Positions 45,501 through 57,214 of a DNA stretch of 64,000 nucleotides are shown here, piece after piece. The notes beneath the pieces are model-generated. The model ran no database searches, was not told the DNA's origin, and saw only the letters and a list, made by a program, of their open reading frames with translations. This stretch comes from Craspedostauros australis (lineage: Eukaryota > Bacillariophyta > Bacillariophyceae > Mastogloiales > Achnanthaceae), in contig JAMXDE010000020.1 in the NCBI GenBank assembly GCA_026770025.1, forward strand, positions 992,001 through 1,056,000. Reading direction: 5' to 3'. The stretch's first letter is position 1. Each line of letters opens with the position of its first letter. The translations under genes and the position numbers were made by a program.

Positions 45501-45701
45501 GTTGCCTCCGTCGACGATCCATGATGGCAGTTGGACGTCCAGGGATACGTGCGACGGGATTGCTTTGGTGGCGGTCGTGGTCGTACTCGTAGTTGTACTC
45601 GATGCTGCCTGTCGCATTGGCGGCACGAATGCGTCCGCGAAGGGTGAGAGAGTTGCCTGCAGGCACACGGCCAACAGCGCGAGGTTCTTCCGCGATACCA
45701 T
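42521..45701 (-). CDS. Plastid ABC1/UbiB-type atypical kinase (second paralogue), two exons
   Basis: Exon 1 is 45701-44294 and exon 2 is 44034-42521, joined in phase 1 inside the Gly codon of DPHPG-NLL (GTGCGT donor, TTTCAG acceptor, 259-bp intron); the product is 973 residues. The ATG at 45701 is the first of the frame and opens a signal peptide ending PFADAFVPP, a plastid motif. Kinase signatures are intact: QLGPTFIKLGQALSIRTD near 243, EPVASASIGQVYRG near 302, VAVKVQRPG, CDPHPGNLLR near 467 and LDWGM near 485. LFQLPPYVLYVARAFSTLEGIGLS follows, with the Phe of the other paralogue replaced by Val. A segment of about 100 extra residues (GGPKKIQERVKAEFQERYG onward) precedes that motif. The C-terminal 250 residues are Ala/Ser/Asp-rich helices. 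Role as for the paralogue: likely regulator of prenylquinone and plastoglobule metabolism. Confidence 0.9.
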
Positions 45702-46751
45702 CGTCAAAAGCTTGTGTAGAATAGCGTGTTTGTTGAGTAGCGTCCTTGCTGAAGCCGTCGAGTTCCTCGGCTTGCTTTGCTTCGGTGCAATGGTCGATTC
45801 TATGAGCAGTCGTGTGGAACTGTGTGGTACCGATTAGTGCGATTGCGATGGCCGTGAGAGCAGAGACGAAAGGCGAAAGGTGAAGGATCAGAGACGAGCA
45901 ACGAATCGGATTCGCCACGTTTCACTATTCTTGTGCTGGTTTGTTCTCGTTGGCCACGCAGATGCCGCATTTTGCCTCTTCGGTCTGCCATGTTTTTGCT
46001 CATCGTTCGTTGTCGCGATTGATTCGGTTTCGGTTGCTCGTTCGATGACGATGTGGTGGTGTTCTGGTTTTGTGATGACGTGTGGTGAGTCAGATGATGA
46101 TGGGTTGGTTCACTTTCGCATCCACGATTCGGAGGGAGGCAGCGCAAACTCCGGACTTTGGGTCGAAGTTGTCGATGGTTGTCGGCATCTGTTGCGTTCC
46201 GAGAATTTCATTTGTTCTTCGTGACAGCGGTCTGATGTGTGGCTGTGCTGCGCAGGGAGGTCACCGAGAAGAGAGATGAGGGACAAGCTGCTTCGCTCCC
46301 TCCACCAATCATTCCAGTGGTCTTCGTTGATCTTTGATGGACATCACAACAGGTGTCTGGCATCTGGAGATGGATCGGCGACAACAGCAGAACACGCCGT
46401 GAATCGCTGCCTCGCCGATCTTTTGTCTCGTGTCAACGAATGATCAGTACAGTCATCCGCGCAGTTGCCAACACGGGACGATCGCCAAGACACATAACGT
46501 ACTTGTGCAGTTCAATCACCAACGCAAGGCAATCGCGTGATTGGTGTCAACACAAAAGCAGCATCGTCGTCGTCGTCATCATCATCGACATTAGCATCAG
46601 CATCGGAATCACAATCACTGCACTGACAAAAGTATCTGCAGCAACAGCAACAAGCATAACAACGTCATTTTCTACCAATAGAGCAACTGGAACAACAACT
46701 TCCGGGACCAACACCTGCAATCAGTCATACAAAAGGAACATCACCAGAAGA
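45702..46751. other. Intergenic, head-to-head promoter region
   Basis: A 1.05-kb spacer between the ABC1 kinase (-) and the first transporter (+). The frame of the transporter is open back to 46353, and an ATG at 46440 could extend it, but the extension is low-complexity (Thr/Ile/Ser) and absent from the paralogue. Confidence 0.45.
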
Positions 46752-48672
46752 ATGACCATGGAGACACCACCAGCGGCTATCGGCCATCCTGCCTCAGGCG
46801 TGCTCACCCTGCCTGCCGGCATGACGATGCTCTCCAAAAGTACCAAGTATTCCATCCTCCGAAATGTCGAGAAACATGATGACGACTACTCTGTGGGTAG
46901 CAACTACCACGAGGCATCGCCGAACGATCTCACCTACGTGCAAGGTGCGGTGCTGATGGTCGCGGACTGCATGGGAACGGGCATACTGGCATTGCCTGCC
47001 ACCGTCTACGCCTTGGGAGATGGATTCGGCATGGCATTCCTCGTTTTCGTCGTCTTCGTCAGCTACTACGCTGCGGTGCTTCTGTCGCAGGCTGCAGTTT
47101 TCGTGGAAGCAAGGCAGCAGCTTGAGAACCTCGCGTCTGCCGGGGCAATCAAGATTGATGTCAGCACCAGTCCGCGTGGTCCAGACAGGGCTATCACAGC
47201 CATGTCATCTGCAGAAAAGAGCGGCGAATCATTCGAGGATGAAGTTGAATTGTCTGAGGAGCACTCAAGCACTATGTTGGCTGCTGAAGCACACAAGGAA
47301 AGCTACGGCTCGTTGCTGCAATCGGGTCCCCCCGTTGGCACGGATGAGGGAGATGGCAATGCCTTGCAGCAGCAGCTGCTGCACCATGACACCGCAACCT
47401 TTGATTTCATCGGGATGACATCAGCTCTGTTCCACGACAACAGCGCCACCCAATGGGTCATGCTGCTGTTCTACGGCAACATATTTCTGGTGATGGGCGA
47501 CTACATTCTCGTCATGAGCCACTCTGTCGCTGCCATGATCGGCGAAGATCGCATTTGCATCCCGACGGCCGGTCTCATCGCTTCCACCCTCATGTTCGGA
47601 GTGTCCCAGCTCCGAACCATGGCATCGCTGGGCCGCGTCGTGTCGGTGGTCTCGCTGGCCGCGCTTTTTATTGTTGTGCTGCAATGCGTGTACGCGCTGC
47701 AATACCAGGCCGATGACCTCGATTCGCAGAACCCGTCGGACGAAAACGGCGAGTCAGAAATCATGCAGTCCGCCGTCACGAGGCTCTTCCGAAAGTCAGC
47801 GGCGCTTGGTGGAGTCGGCTTTGCGGTGACTCCGCAGAAGCTGTTCCTCAACGTCCGCCATGAAATGAAGGATCGCAAAGAAGCCCCCTTGTCGTTGGCC
47901 CTCTCGCTTGTACTGATGGCTGCTGCATACATTGGAGCAGTCCTAGTTGCCGGTGACAGTAAGTGATCCTTGATTCAACATAGCAGTGAGAGTGCCAGAG
48001 ACGAATGAAGCGCTCTGGGATACGATTCACTCAAGGGACGTGCAATGCATTGACGCAAAACTCACCAATCTCAAATGTCTCCGCTTCCTCAACTCCATGT
48101 GCGCCTCCCGCGCAAACTTACACAAACGAACAATGGCGACGACCATGATCACGACGTTGACGATGACGACGATAACAACAGATCCACCTGGATTTCTCTT
48201 CGATGTCATCCCTCGAGGTCTCAACCGCAAAGTGGCTGGACTCCTTCTCTGGATCCACGTCGTCGTCTCCTACGCAATCAACTCGCAAGCCATCTGCGCC
48301 TCCATGGACAGACTCTTCCTGTCCAAGATGAGGTTGTTCGAGTCTGCAACAGACAGACAAAGGTGGCTCATCCTCACCAGCGGAATGGTCGCCTCCACTT
48401 TCCTCGTTGCCAACGCCATCCCTTTCTTCAAGGATCTCGTCTCATTCACGGGTGCCCTGACGGATGTGCCATTGAACCTGCTTCTACCAGCCATTTTCCA
48501 TCGCAAGATCCTCCGAGTTCCCATCTGGTCACCGACATGGGCCACGATGCAATCTTACAGCCTGTTGGCGTTTGCTGTTGTGTTCATGGTGGTAGCCGTG
48601 AGCAGCTCTGTGTACACCATCGCGATGGATTGGGAGGAGCATCAAGGTGGATTCTTCTCGTGCCATAGCTAA
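46752..48672 (+). CDS. Amino-acid transporter, AAAP/tryptophan-permease-like, tandem copy 1, two exons
   Basis: Exon 1 is 46752-47958 and exon 2 is 48182-48672, joined in phase 1 (GTAAGTGATC donor, ACAACAG acceptor, 223-bp intron), giving 565 residues. The start was chosen because the conserved part shared with copy 2 begins just downstream (STKYSIL, HDDDYSV, NYHEAS). Membrane signature of the AAAP superfamily: ALLMVADCMGTGILALPATVY-type first helix, then a soluble acidic loop of about 110 residues, FDFIGMTSALF, VMGDYILVMSHSVAAMIG and about five further helices. Exon 2 encodes the last three or four helices (DPPGFLFDVIPRGLNRK onward). It should be a proton-coupled amino-acid importer of the plasma or vacuolar membrane; the substrate cannot be told. 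Copy 2 follows 1 kb downstream in the same direction. Confidence 0.85.
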
Positions 48673-49682
48673 TGCTGATGGAGGCTTGTCGTTCACCCCG
48701 ATCCACTCTCCCTATTCGTACCTCGCCGGGATTCCAAATGTACTTGCCCTTGCGTCCCCGCGCCTTCTGCGCCGGTGTTGTAGAGAAGTTGGTACAGCAT
48801 GAAGCAACGAATGCAGATCATATTCGCATGATGTCTGTGCTTTGACAACGCGGACACATCAAGTATGCCATGGCGAGCAGAGCATTTCCTTGGGGTCAAA
48901 GAAAGAATGCGTCACGTGTGGTGACACATGCGCTCATTACGCTTTTCTCGTAGCGTCATGCTTTGCAATTGAAGCTAGATTCTAGCTTTGCATGCTATAC
49001 CCAAGTAAGATAGGGATAGTACTCGTGTAGATTGGGAGGTCACCAGAGAACCGCACAAAAGCCAACTTTCGCACGTGGGCGAGAAACGATAAATAACTGT
49101 GCGACTCATTGGACAATGCCAATGGAATCTGGACTGTTGTGTGCGAGATGGATGTGATGAGTTTGGTGCTGATTTCCCGAGATGGACGGGGATTGTGGGG
49201 TGGCTGCTGATGTTTGCAGTTCAGCTTCCGCCATTTCACTGTGCTTCTGTGTTTGTGTGTGCCTGTTTTGTGTGTTCTTGTTTTGCCATTGTGGCTTGCG
49301 TATCTTTCGCCTCTGTGACTGGTGACTGGTGACTTGATGCGTTTGACCACTTCGACCACGGTTCCAATAAATGTCAACAAAGTTCACAAAAGTTCCGAAT
49401 CCAAACGAACAGTGGTCGTGTTGTCGTGCGAACACAAGGAGTAATTCAACCACCAACAACCACCTACCGACAACCGACAAACACTGATGGTGTGTAGGCA
49501 GCGAACCGGCATGGCGACATCTGCAACACGAGAGAGAAGACTGCGGTGCGCCTACAATTACTTTATTCGTCCTGTCATTCGGTATCCAAGCGCCAGTTGT
49601 TCGATCGTCAAGGAGGGGCAAGCATGGAAGTGGGATCAATGGCATTGTCATCGTCATCAGCATCACAAGCAGACGCAGAAGC
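48673..49682. other. Intergenic between tandem transporter copies
   Basis: A 1.0-kb spacer; an AT-rich patch lies near 48960-49020. The frames here (for example 209 codons on - at 49106-49735) overlap the next gene start and look non-coding. Confidence 0.45.
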
Positions 49683-52008
49683 ATGGAGATGACGGCGACC
49701 AACTTGGGCGATTCTGGCGTTGGCAGCGGCGTCACCGGAACCCGTCAGCTTGCTCCGTCTGAGGGGATGGCAACGCTTTCCGCCAGCACGAAGTTCTCGA
49801 TCGTCCCAAATGCTGAGAACCATGACGACGACTATTCAGTGAGAAGCAACTACCACGAGGCATCAACTAATGACCTCACTTGCGTACAGGGCGCAGCGCT
49901 GTTGGTCGCCGAATTCATGGGAACGGGGATACTGGCATTGCCCGCCACAATTCACTCGATGGGAACCTTTCCTGGCTTGGCTTTCATGGTTCTGAACCTC
50001 CCGATCAATTACTACGCTGGGGTCATTCTGGCACAGACTGCCACCATAGTAGAAGCAAGGCAGAGGGTTGAGAATCTCACTTCTGCTGGGGCAATCGAAA
50101 TCGATGTCGATGGTGATTGCGATTGCGATTGCGATTGCGATCAAAGTGACAACGACCACGCCAATCACAATCATGAAAGGCTCAATCAAAATGGAAAGCA
50201 GCCAAGCACTTGCAACACTGCTCACATCGATGTTGACAGCATTACCAGGTTGGGCATTGACATGGATCCTGAAAACGAAAATGGCGACGTTGGCAGTTTG
50301 AATGATACTGGTACAGCCAACCCAGTGGCACCGAAGAATGCCAAGGGAGCCGATGCTTTCGAAGATGAGCCAGAAACATCGGTAGAAATTGCAGGCAGCT
50401 TGAATCTTGATGACATCCGGGAGGCAAACCTCAGCTCCGTTCAGCCATGCAGCCCTGACAACGATGGGAATGACGTCGGTGGAACTGATTCGGAGCCAAA
50501 CCAACATGCCGCAACTAACAACCCGCTGCACCATGACACAGCAACCTTCGATTTCATCGGGATGTCATCAGCTCTGTTCCACAACAACAGCGCCACCCAA
50601 TGGGTCATGCTGCTGTTCTACGTCAACGTATTTCTGGTGATGGGCGACTACATCCTCGTCATGAGCCACGCTGTCGCTGCCATGATCGGCGAAGATCGCA
50701 TTTGCATCCCGACGGCCGGTCTCGTCGCTTCCACCCTCATGCTCGGAGCATCCCAGCTCAAAACCATGGCGTCACTGGGCCGTTCGGTATCACTCTTATC
50801 ACTGGCCGCACTATTCGTGGTTGTGGGGCAATGCGTGTATGCTCTGAGGTATCAAGCAGGTGAGCTCGACTCTCAGAACATGAGAGATCAAAATGATGAG
50901 TCAGATACCGCCACATCTATCACAGAGGCATTCTTTCGAAAGTCATCCGCACTTGGCGGCGTCGGGTTTGCAGTAGGCTCGCAGAAGCTGTTTCTGAACG
51001 TTCGCCACGAGATGAGGGATCGCAAGGAGGCTCCCAGATCGCTGGCGCTTGCGCTGGGGTCGATGTGCATCACGTACATTGGAGCAGTCCTGGCTGCAGG
51101 CGACAGTAAGTGGCACAAGACGATCATACCGCAGAAAGTACTAGAGCATGGCCGGCTTTGGGAGGTGCGATGGTCCTTGAGGACCTGATTTTTGTTTTGT
51201 TATTGCTGAAGAGTGGGTTGCATCAGAGGTTTTCCATGATTGCAACAGCGACAATATCCCTATGTGGTTGATATGCGCGGCAGAAGTCGTGATCAGGGTA
51301 TTCGATCTTGGATCTGGTGAGATGAATCACCTGATGCCATGCATGTTGATGATGCATGCTGATGCAAACTCACCAATCCTCGGCATCGACCTCACCAGCC
51401 TTCGTCAACTTGCAAATCCCATCCGATGTTGAACATCTCACACTGTCTCAAATCGAATGAAATTGGATCAAACGAAACTGAAATCATTCCATGCTTTGAC
51501 GACGACGATAACAACAGATCCACCTGGATTTCTCTTCGATGTCATCCCGCGAGGTCTCAACCGCAAAGTGGCGGGATTCCTTCTCTGGATCCACGTCGTC
51601 GTCTCCTACGCAATCAACTCGCAAGCCATCTGCGCCTCCATGGACAGACTCTTCCTGTCCAAGATGAAGTTGTTCGAGTCTGCAACAGACAGACGAAGGT
51701 GGCTCATCCTCACCAGCGGAATGGTCGCCTCCACTTTCCTCGTTGCCAACGCCATCCCTTTCTTCAAGGATCTCGTCTCATTCACGGGTGCCCTGACAAG
51801 CGTGCCACTGGCTTTGCTGCTGCCAGCCATTTTCCATCGCAAGATCCTCCGAGTTCCCATCTGGTCACCGACATGGGCCACGATGCAATCTTACAGCCTG
51901 TTGGCGTTTGCTGTTGTGTTCATGGTGGTAGCCGTGAGCAGCTCTGTGTACACCATCGCGATGGATTGGGAGGAGCATCAAGGTGGATTCTTCTCATGTC
52001 ATAGCTAG
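49683..52008 (+). CDS. Amino-acid transporter, AAAP-like, tandem copy 2, two exons
   Basis: Exon 1 is 49683-51105 and exon 2 is 51518-52008, same phase-1 junction as copy 1 but with a 412-bp intron; the product is 637 residues. Exon 1 is clearly homologous to copy 1 yet diverged, with a longer hydrophilic loop (about residues 140-280) rich in Asp, Asn and Glu that includes repeated GATTGC codons (Asp-Cys-Asp-Cys). The FDFIGMSSALF and VMGDYILVMSHAVAAMIG segments match copy 1 closely. Exon 2 differs from that of copy 1 at only about 19 of 491 positions by eye. The ATG at 49683 starts the frame. Same predicted role as copy 1; the different loop may change regulation. Confidence 0.85.
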
Positions 52009-53488
52009 TGCTAATATTGGCTTTCATCGCTCAGTTGCGAAATGCCATTCTACCAATACATACCACTTCTCGTGAGCCTAGTTTGGCATGTCCACCAGAC
52101 CACGGGTTTAGCTCTCCCTGCCAGCGGCAAAGTGGCCTGGTCGGAAGGTGAGAACAATTACACTCACCTATTGTGCGAGTACGAGCAATGAGTAGGAGCA
52201 ACGTGCAATACCAGAAGCACCCACACCGTTCATCATGGAATGCAAGAATACTCCGTCGCGACCTCCTTTTCATTCGATGCGCGTCGAACTCGGTGTCTTC
52301 TTCAAGGGAATGAGAAGGCTTCGCTGCATACAAGTACGAGTACGAGTGCAAAGTAGACTATTGGAAAACAGCACCAGTGGCTCTTGTGGATGTTCCATTC
52401 CCTGGTCGATCTGCGTTTGCGTTGAACGCTCTTGAACTGGAGACGAGGTTGCTTCGGATTGGAATACCGTTCCGGAGCAGAGAGCGCATCGAGATGCCAT
52501 GACAGCCCAGAACTTTGGCGCCTCCCATGTAACAGAACACCAAGGCTCCAACACAGACATAATATGTATTATACATAGTCGTACGAGTAGTATGAGGCGA
52601 CAATGCACTCGCCGAGGCAATTCAACAACGACAGTCGCACAGTGGAACGCGAAGTTTGGAACGTCCGTGCCACCAAGTTGCGCAGATTGCTCCTCGAAGA
52701 CTGCGAAAAGGACGGCGGTGGAATACAGTTCTCCGCAAAGATGAACATCGGTGTTTGGGTCAAATTCTGCTTCCCGGAAATACGTGTGGTGAACGGAAGG
52801 ACTCGTATGCTTCTCCCCTAGTCCAATAAAATATCCCGCATTTCGGTCGACTCCTAACTGCGCCAAGTGATTTCGCAATTTCGGAGGAGTAATAAGTGCG
52901 TGGACAAAACGGTCCTCGGCTCCACAATAAAGCGAAGCCATCACAAGCTACAGAAAAGCACCTCACATCAACTTCACGTCATTCGAGTCACTTCGTTTCC
53001 TGGTCCGGTCCCTGGAAGTGCTCCCAACAGCACGAATGCATGCATGTACAGTAGTAGAGAAGCAGTTACTCTCCTACGCTGTTCATCATCTCGTGTCAAA
53101 GATCCTATTCTCCAATTCAGCACGGCGCTGCCTCTCGCTACGACAATGTGCAATTGAGGAGCATTGAATCATGTGCTGGATGCGATGCTCCATGAACTCG
53201 TGCGCCAGCACAACTGGCAGTGCTAGCGGAAGCCACATGGCCGTGATGAGAGTGACCCAGACAGCGATAATGAAGACAACTACAACACGTTTATTCTACT
53301 AATTCCGCCAATGCAGCCCTACCCTACCAGATAACGGTGTGGAGATGGATTGATCTTGGGGGGTCAGTTCAGCACTCAATACGAGCATGGAGTGGAACTG
53401 CTGGGATGAGCACAAAGGCATCGCCTCCGCAAACCGGATTACGAGGAAAGGGCCGGCCCAGGTATTGGGCGTTGGTCCCAAGCCATCT
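52009..53488. other. Intergenic, no convincing gene
   Basis: A 1.5-kb stretch. A minus-strand frame of 224 codons at 52270-52944 lacks recognisable domains. TATTATAC at 52567-52574 and a TACGAGTA motif at 52582-52589 lie close together, and another TACGAGTA is at 52335-52342. Confidence 0.4.
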
Positions 53489-54568
53489 TCATCGCCTTTG
53501 GCTTCTTCGTGTCATCTTGGGGCGACGAAGGTACCAGACCATGCCCAGCGCATTGAGGCGATCCAACCGCTCGTTGGTCATCGACGACTTCCAGCCAAAT
53601 CTGAACAAGTTGTACTGTCGGCGTTGGCCCTTGACCCATACACCCAATGCAGGGTTCCTGTCATATTCCGTCGGCACGTTGCAGTTCCCGTGCTGCCGAT
53701 GGAATTCAACGAGCTCGGCGTACCGCTGTTCCCAGATCAGCCGGTGCGAATTCCAAATGAAGCCGAGTCCGTTCAATGCTTGGATTCGATCTTCTGTCAG
53801 GGGAGAATGCTTCCCTGCAAGCTTGATCTTGAGCTGATATCTCTGACGCTTGACCCACTGCGACAGAGATGGGTATTTGCACGTGCTCACAAGGCAATGC
53901 CCGTGCCTTTGGTGATATTGCTTCAGTTCCTCGAATCTGCTTTCCCAATTGCTGGGTTGAATCGCCGGCAAATCAAGAGCACCGAAGTTGGAGACCTGCG
54001 AAATGTCGCATGGAATCGGCACGTGCGAGGACGAGGACGAGGCCACCGCCGGCGGTGGCATATCGAGGGCAGGGTCATCTTGGTTGAGAAGAGGAGACGC
54101 TGCTCGAAGCTTTTCTACTTCAGATACGGCAGCGTATCCCTGCGTACCTGGCCGAGGCACAAGCGCTGGCGCACTCGAAGTTGTCTGCCCATCGGAGCAT
54201 GCGAGCTCAGCTGATGCTCCAAATATGTCTACAATAATTTCAGCTGACTCGAGTTCCCAATGGGTATCCCCAATCTTGACTTGATTGACGATATTCATTC
54301 TCTCTGTTATGATGGGGGTGGGATCTTGCTGATATCTGAAATCAAGGCTACTGCGACGATTGCAACAGCCACGAACAGCGGCCGTGCTCCTACAGCTCTG
54401 AAGATCCGTTGCAGGTTGCCGCATGCCCATGTACGAGTACATTGCTTCTTGGGAGAGCTTTGACTGCACGTGCGGGGAGACTCGCGCCGGTGTCGACAAG
54501 GTGGAGAGCGTCTGCAGAGACGGAGTTGGAGAATTGGCGTATTCCGGGTTCCCAGCAAGAGCCACCAT
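53489..54568 (-). CDS. Protein with two helicase-associated (HA) repeats, no helicase
   Basis: A 359-residue protein. The C-terminal part holds two helicase-associated repeats. The first (about 205-275) has NWESRFEELKQYHQRHGHC then LSQWVKRQRYQ and LNGLGFIW. The second (about 280-345) has WEQRYAELVEFHRQHGNC then LGVWVKGQRRQY and LNALGMVW. The spacing W-x9-H-x2-HG-x-C, WV-Q-R and L-x-LG-x-W is the family pattern. Repeats like these occur in many stand-alone diatom and bacterial proteins and are thought to bind nucleic acid. The N-terminal 200 residues are Ser/Thr/Pro/Ala-rich and disordered. An in-frame ATG at 54706 overlaps a TATTATAC promoter motif (54702-54695), so the next ATG at 54568 is preferred. 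Confidence 0.75.
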   Translation of the reverse strand: MVALAGNPEYANSPTPSLQTLSTLSTPARVSPHVQSKLSQEAMYSYMGMRQPATDLQSCRSTAAVRGCCNRRSSLDFRYQQDPTPIITERMNIVNQVKIGDTHWELESAEIIVDIFGASAELACSDGQTTSSAPALVPRPGTQGYAAVSEVEKLRAASPLLNQDDPALDMPPPAVASSSSSHVPIPCDISQVSNFGALDLPAIQPSNWESRFEELKQYHQRHGHCLVSTCKYPSLSQWVKRQRYQLKIKLAGKHSPLTEDRIQALNGLGFIWNSHRLIWEQRYAELVEFHRQHGNCNVPTEYDRNPALGVWVKGQRRQYNLFRFGWKSSMTNERLDRLNALGMVWYLRRPKMTRRSQRR

Positions 54569-54694
54569 TGTGCGGATAGCACTACTTGCCTGCTGCTGGT
54601 AGGGAGATGTCAGATCGGCTGGTGTATTCGCAGAGCGTTGCGGGAGAAGTGTCAGTGAATTGGCCAGCGAAGCTTGACCTTCAGATCGAGATTG

Positions 54695-54702
54695 GTATAA
54701 TA
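54695..54702 (-). promoter_or_regulatory. TATA-like motif TATTATAC before the HA-repeat gene
   Basis: On the minus strand TATTATAC runs 54702-54695, 127 bases before the preferred ATG at 54568. This fits a short leader and argues against the ATG at 54706. Confidence 0.35.
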
Positions 54703-56223
54703 CCATGCATGACGCTTCGAGATCAGGACATGGCACGAATCATCAGGACGCATGGACCTGCCTGCACTGGATTGCTCCTACATGGCTGAGCTGCCGGCGT
54801 CTCTCAGAGCACTTACTATATTAGGTCTGTCCCTGCGATTGCCGCCAATCGCCAACACAATCGTTTGCAGTATAATAGAATACAACCGCACTTCGTGGAA
54901 ATTGATCCCAATTGCGAATTCCTGAAGTGGTATCAGATAGAGCGTATGGAGACAAATTGCTCTTGCTGAGATGTTTGAGAGAGCACTGCGAGGGTCGCCA
55001 GCACTCCACTTGCTTCTGTCTCCGCGCTGATTCGATGCCACGAAACGCTGGCTTCGGTGCTATGGACACAGTTGTAGAGGTCGCTGTTGCTGATTCTGAT
55101 GCTGATGTTATTCTGACGCTGAGGTTGATGATGGTTCTCGTCTCGGTTTTGATGCAGACACGACGTGTATTATGCGGGTGTGGATGTGGGACTTCTTGGT
55201 GCGGTTGCTGCTGCTGCTGCTGCCGGTCGTGGCTGTCGTGGCACTGAAGACACGGTCGAAATCGAATGTAGGGCTGCGGCAATGTTGACGAGCAGCGTTG
55301 AGCGTGGTACGTGTATGCTAGGGTACTCGTAGTCTGGATGGTGGCCTGAGTTCTGATGTTGTCTGACGTGACCGCAACCAGCAGTCAAGGACATATAATA
55401 AAACCGAAGGCACCGCAAATGTTCGAACGACACGCGCTCTGGTTGGCAACAGTGGTGCTGGTTGTTCTGTTAGCCATCTTGCCTGCGTGTGTGTTGCTTG
55501 CGTGGTCTTGCTTTTTGGTCTGTGAGTAAACACGAGTACGAGCGTGGGTATCTGCTGCGTGCTGTGTCTGTATGTTCGATCGATCCGCGAATCCATGTTT
55601 ATCACAAAAGGGGACGCGTTCGCTTGCCCATGATGCACGACCAGCTGCTGTCTCAACAACCGTTCCCTGTTGCTGTTTCGGACAGCCATGTCGCGAAGGA
55701 TTCCCTGGGTTCGCGATTTGTCGCCCACCATGGCCACCCAATAAATTGATTTCTGCGCCTCTCTCTGTCGTCGGCAAGGTTGTGTGTGTGCCAACGGCGT
55801 CGCAATCGCGGTTAGTGATATCTCGCAGATGTTCAATCAAATGACAGCAACAACAATGCGGAAAGTCAAGTTGGCAAGGAACAATCAATTTTTCATCTGG
55901 TCGTTGTGCACAGAAGAATGATATTTTCAAGTGCCATGTGTGACAAAGGAACAAGCTCGCAGCCAAACACGACCACCGCATTTGCCAACAATACCCAGCG
56001 AACTCTGGTGTTCTGGTGCCAATGACGTGCAGACCACGGTTCGAATGTACGCGCATAGAGAGCACATGAAATGCTTGAGTCAACGCATCTTCCTGTGGTC
56101 GCAGCGGCGCTCGTCTGGCCTTCTGTTGGCGTCTGCTTGGGCCACACAGGAAAGAAATGTTGCCCACCCACGAGCAGCTCGTACGGCAACAGCTACCGCG
56201 AGGTTGGGGTGTATGAAGCTATT

Positions 56224-56225
<2 letters not shown>

Positions 56226-56266
<41 letters not shown>
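56226..56266. repeat. (GA)n microsatellite
   Basis: Uninterrupted GA dinucleotide run of about 41 bases, the longest in the window. Confidence 0.95.
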
Positions 56267-56268
<2 letters not shown>

Positions 56269-57214
56269 CGTGTGCTTGTGTCGGTGGGCTGCCGTGGTTG
56301 TTGTGACAAGAAACGTTGACGAAATGACGAGAATGCTTCTGTCATCCACAACGGTAGACGGAGGGCATGATGCGGAACTGAATTGCGGCGATGTTTCTGT
56401 TCATCAAAAACTTTTGACCAAAGGATGCGTTGTTGGGCCAGGCCCAGCCACTCGCAAACATCAGCACCCTTGGTCGTGCAATCCCTTGCTTCCAAGAGCT
56501 CTCTGTTGCCTCGGCCCTACAGCGCAGCTGATGTCGCGCCTTGTTCTCCATGAAGCAAATCACGAAACTCTGCAAGTACTGGTCCTTTTGTACTCGTATA
56601 ATAGCTCGTATCATGGAACCGTGCCAACATACACGCTCGACGAGCAGCGAGTGGTCTCATCCGAACCGCAAACGAAGTCGCAGATACAAATAGTTTGCGG
56701 TGCTGCTGCTATCCTTCGGGACTCATTGGTGTTACCTGGGTTCTCGTTGAGGTCTCCGGTACCGTGGGCGCCATGCCAGTTGACGCGAAGGAGATATTGT
56801 CTCCGGAAATGAACGCAACCAACAGAGAATCACTGGAAGAGAGCTGAAAAGTCCGCGCGATGGTGCAGAATGGCGCATATAGGTCCAACACACCAACTCT
56901 GTATCTTCTGCCGCCGCATTCGCTCTCCCACCAAGCCACATTTCTTCCGAAAAGGAAGGAAAGTGACAGCAAACAAACTCACAGAAAACAGCATCGACTT
57001 CGGGTGGTGGATGTTTTCGTTTGCGCAGCATCGGCGTGTCGATACTTTCGAGTGGCCAGAGCGTATTGAGTATTCTGTGATATGTACTGCTGTCTGTCTG
57101 CGTCTGCATATATGGTGTGATGTGATACTACGATCGATGTTTGGATCTTTCTTCTTGCTTCCCATCTGTACGAGTGTACCGTCTCCGTCCGTCGACGTTC
57201 CGAGTTGTGATGGT

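Larger units (their letters stand above)
54569..57214. other. Gene-poor intergenic region
   Basis: About 2.6 kb between the HA-repeat gene start and the LTR-type element. Frames of 260 codons on - (55385-56167) and 293 codons on + (55931-56812) overlap each other. Neither has a domain, and the + frame owes part of its length to a GA run read as Arg-Glu repeats. GTATAATA motifs occur at 54870-54877 and 56596-56603, and TACTCGTA motifs at 55324-55331 and 56591-56598. Confidence 0.4.

Noticed and set aside
46353-46751. N-terminal extension of transporter copy 1
   Set aside because: Low-complexity Thr/Ile/Ser sequence absent from the paralogue; conserved sequence starts after 46752.
52270-52944. 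224-codon - frame between the transporter and the HA-repeat gene
   Set aside because: No domain, overlaps several frames of equal quality, and includes promoter-like motifs.
55931-56812. 293-codon + frame in the gene-poor block
   Set aside because: Part is a GA microsatellite translated as Arg-Glu repeats; the rest has no domain, and a competing minus frame overlaps it.
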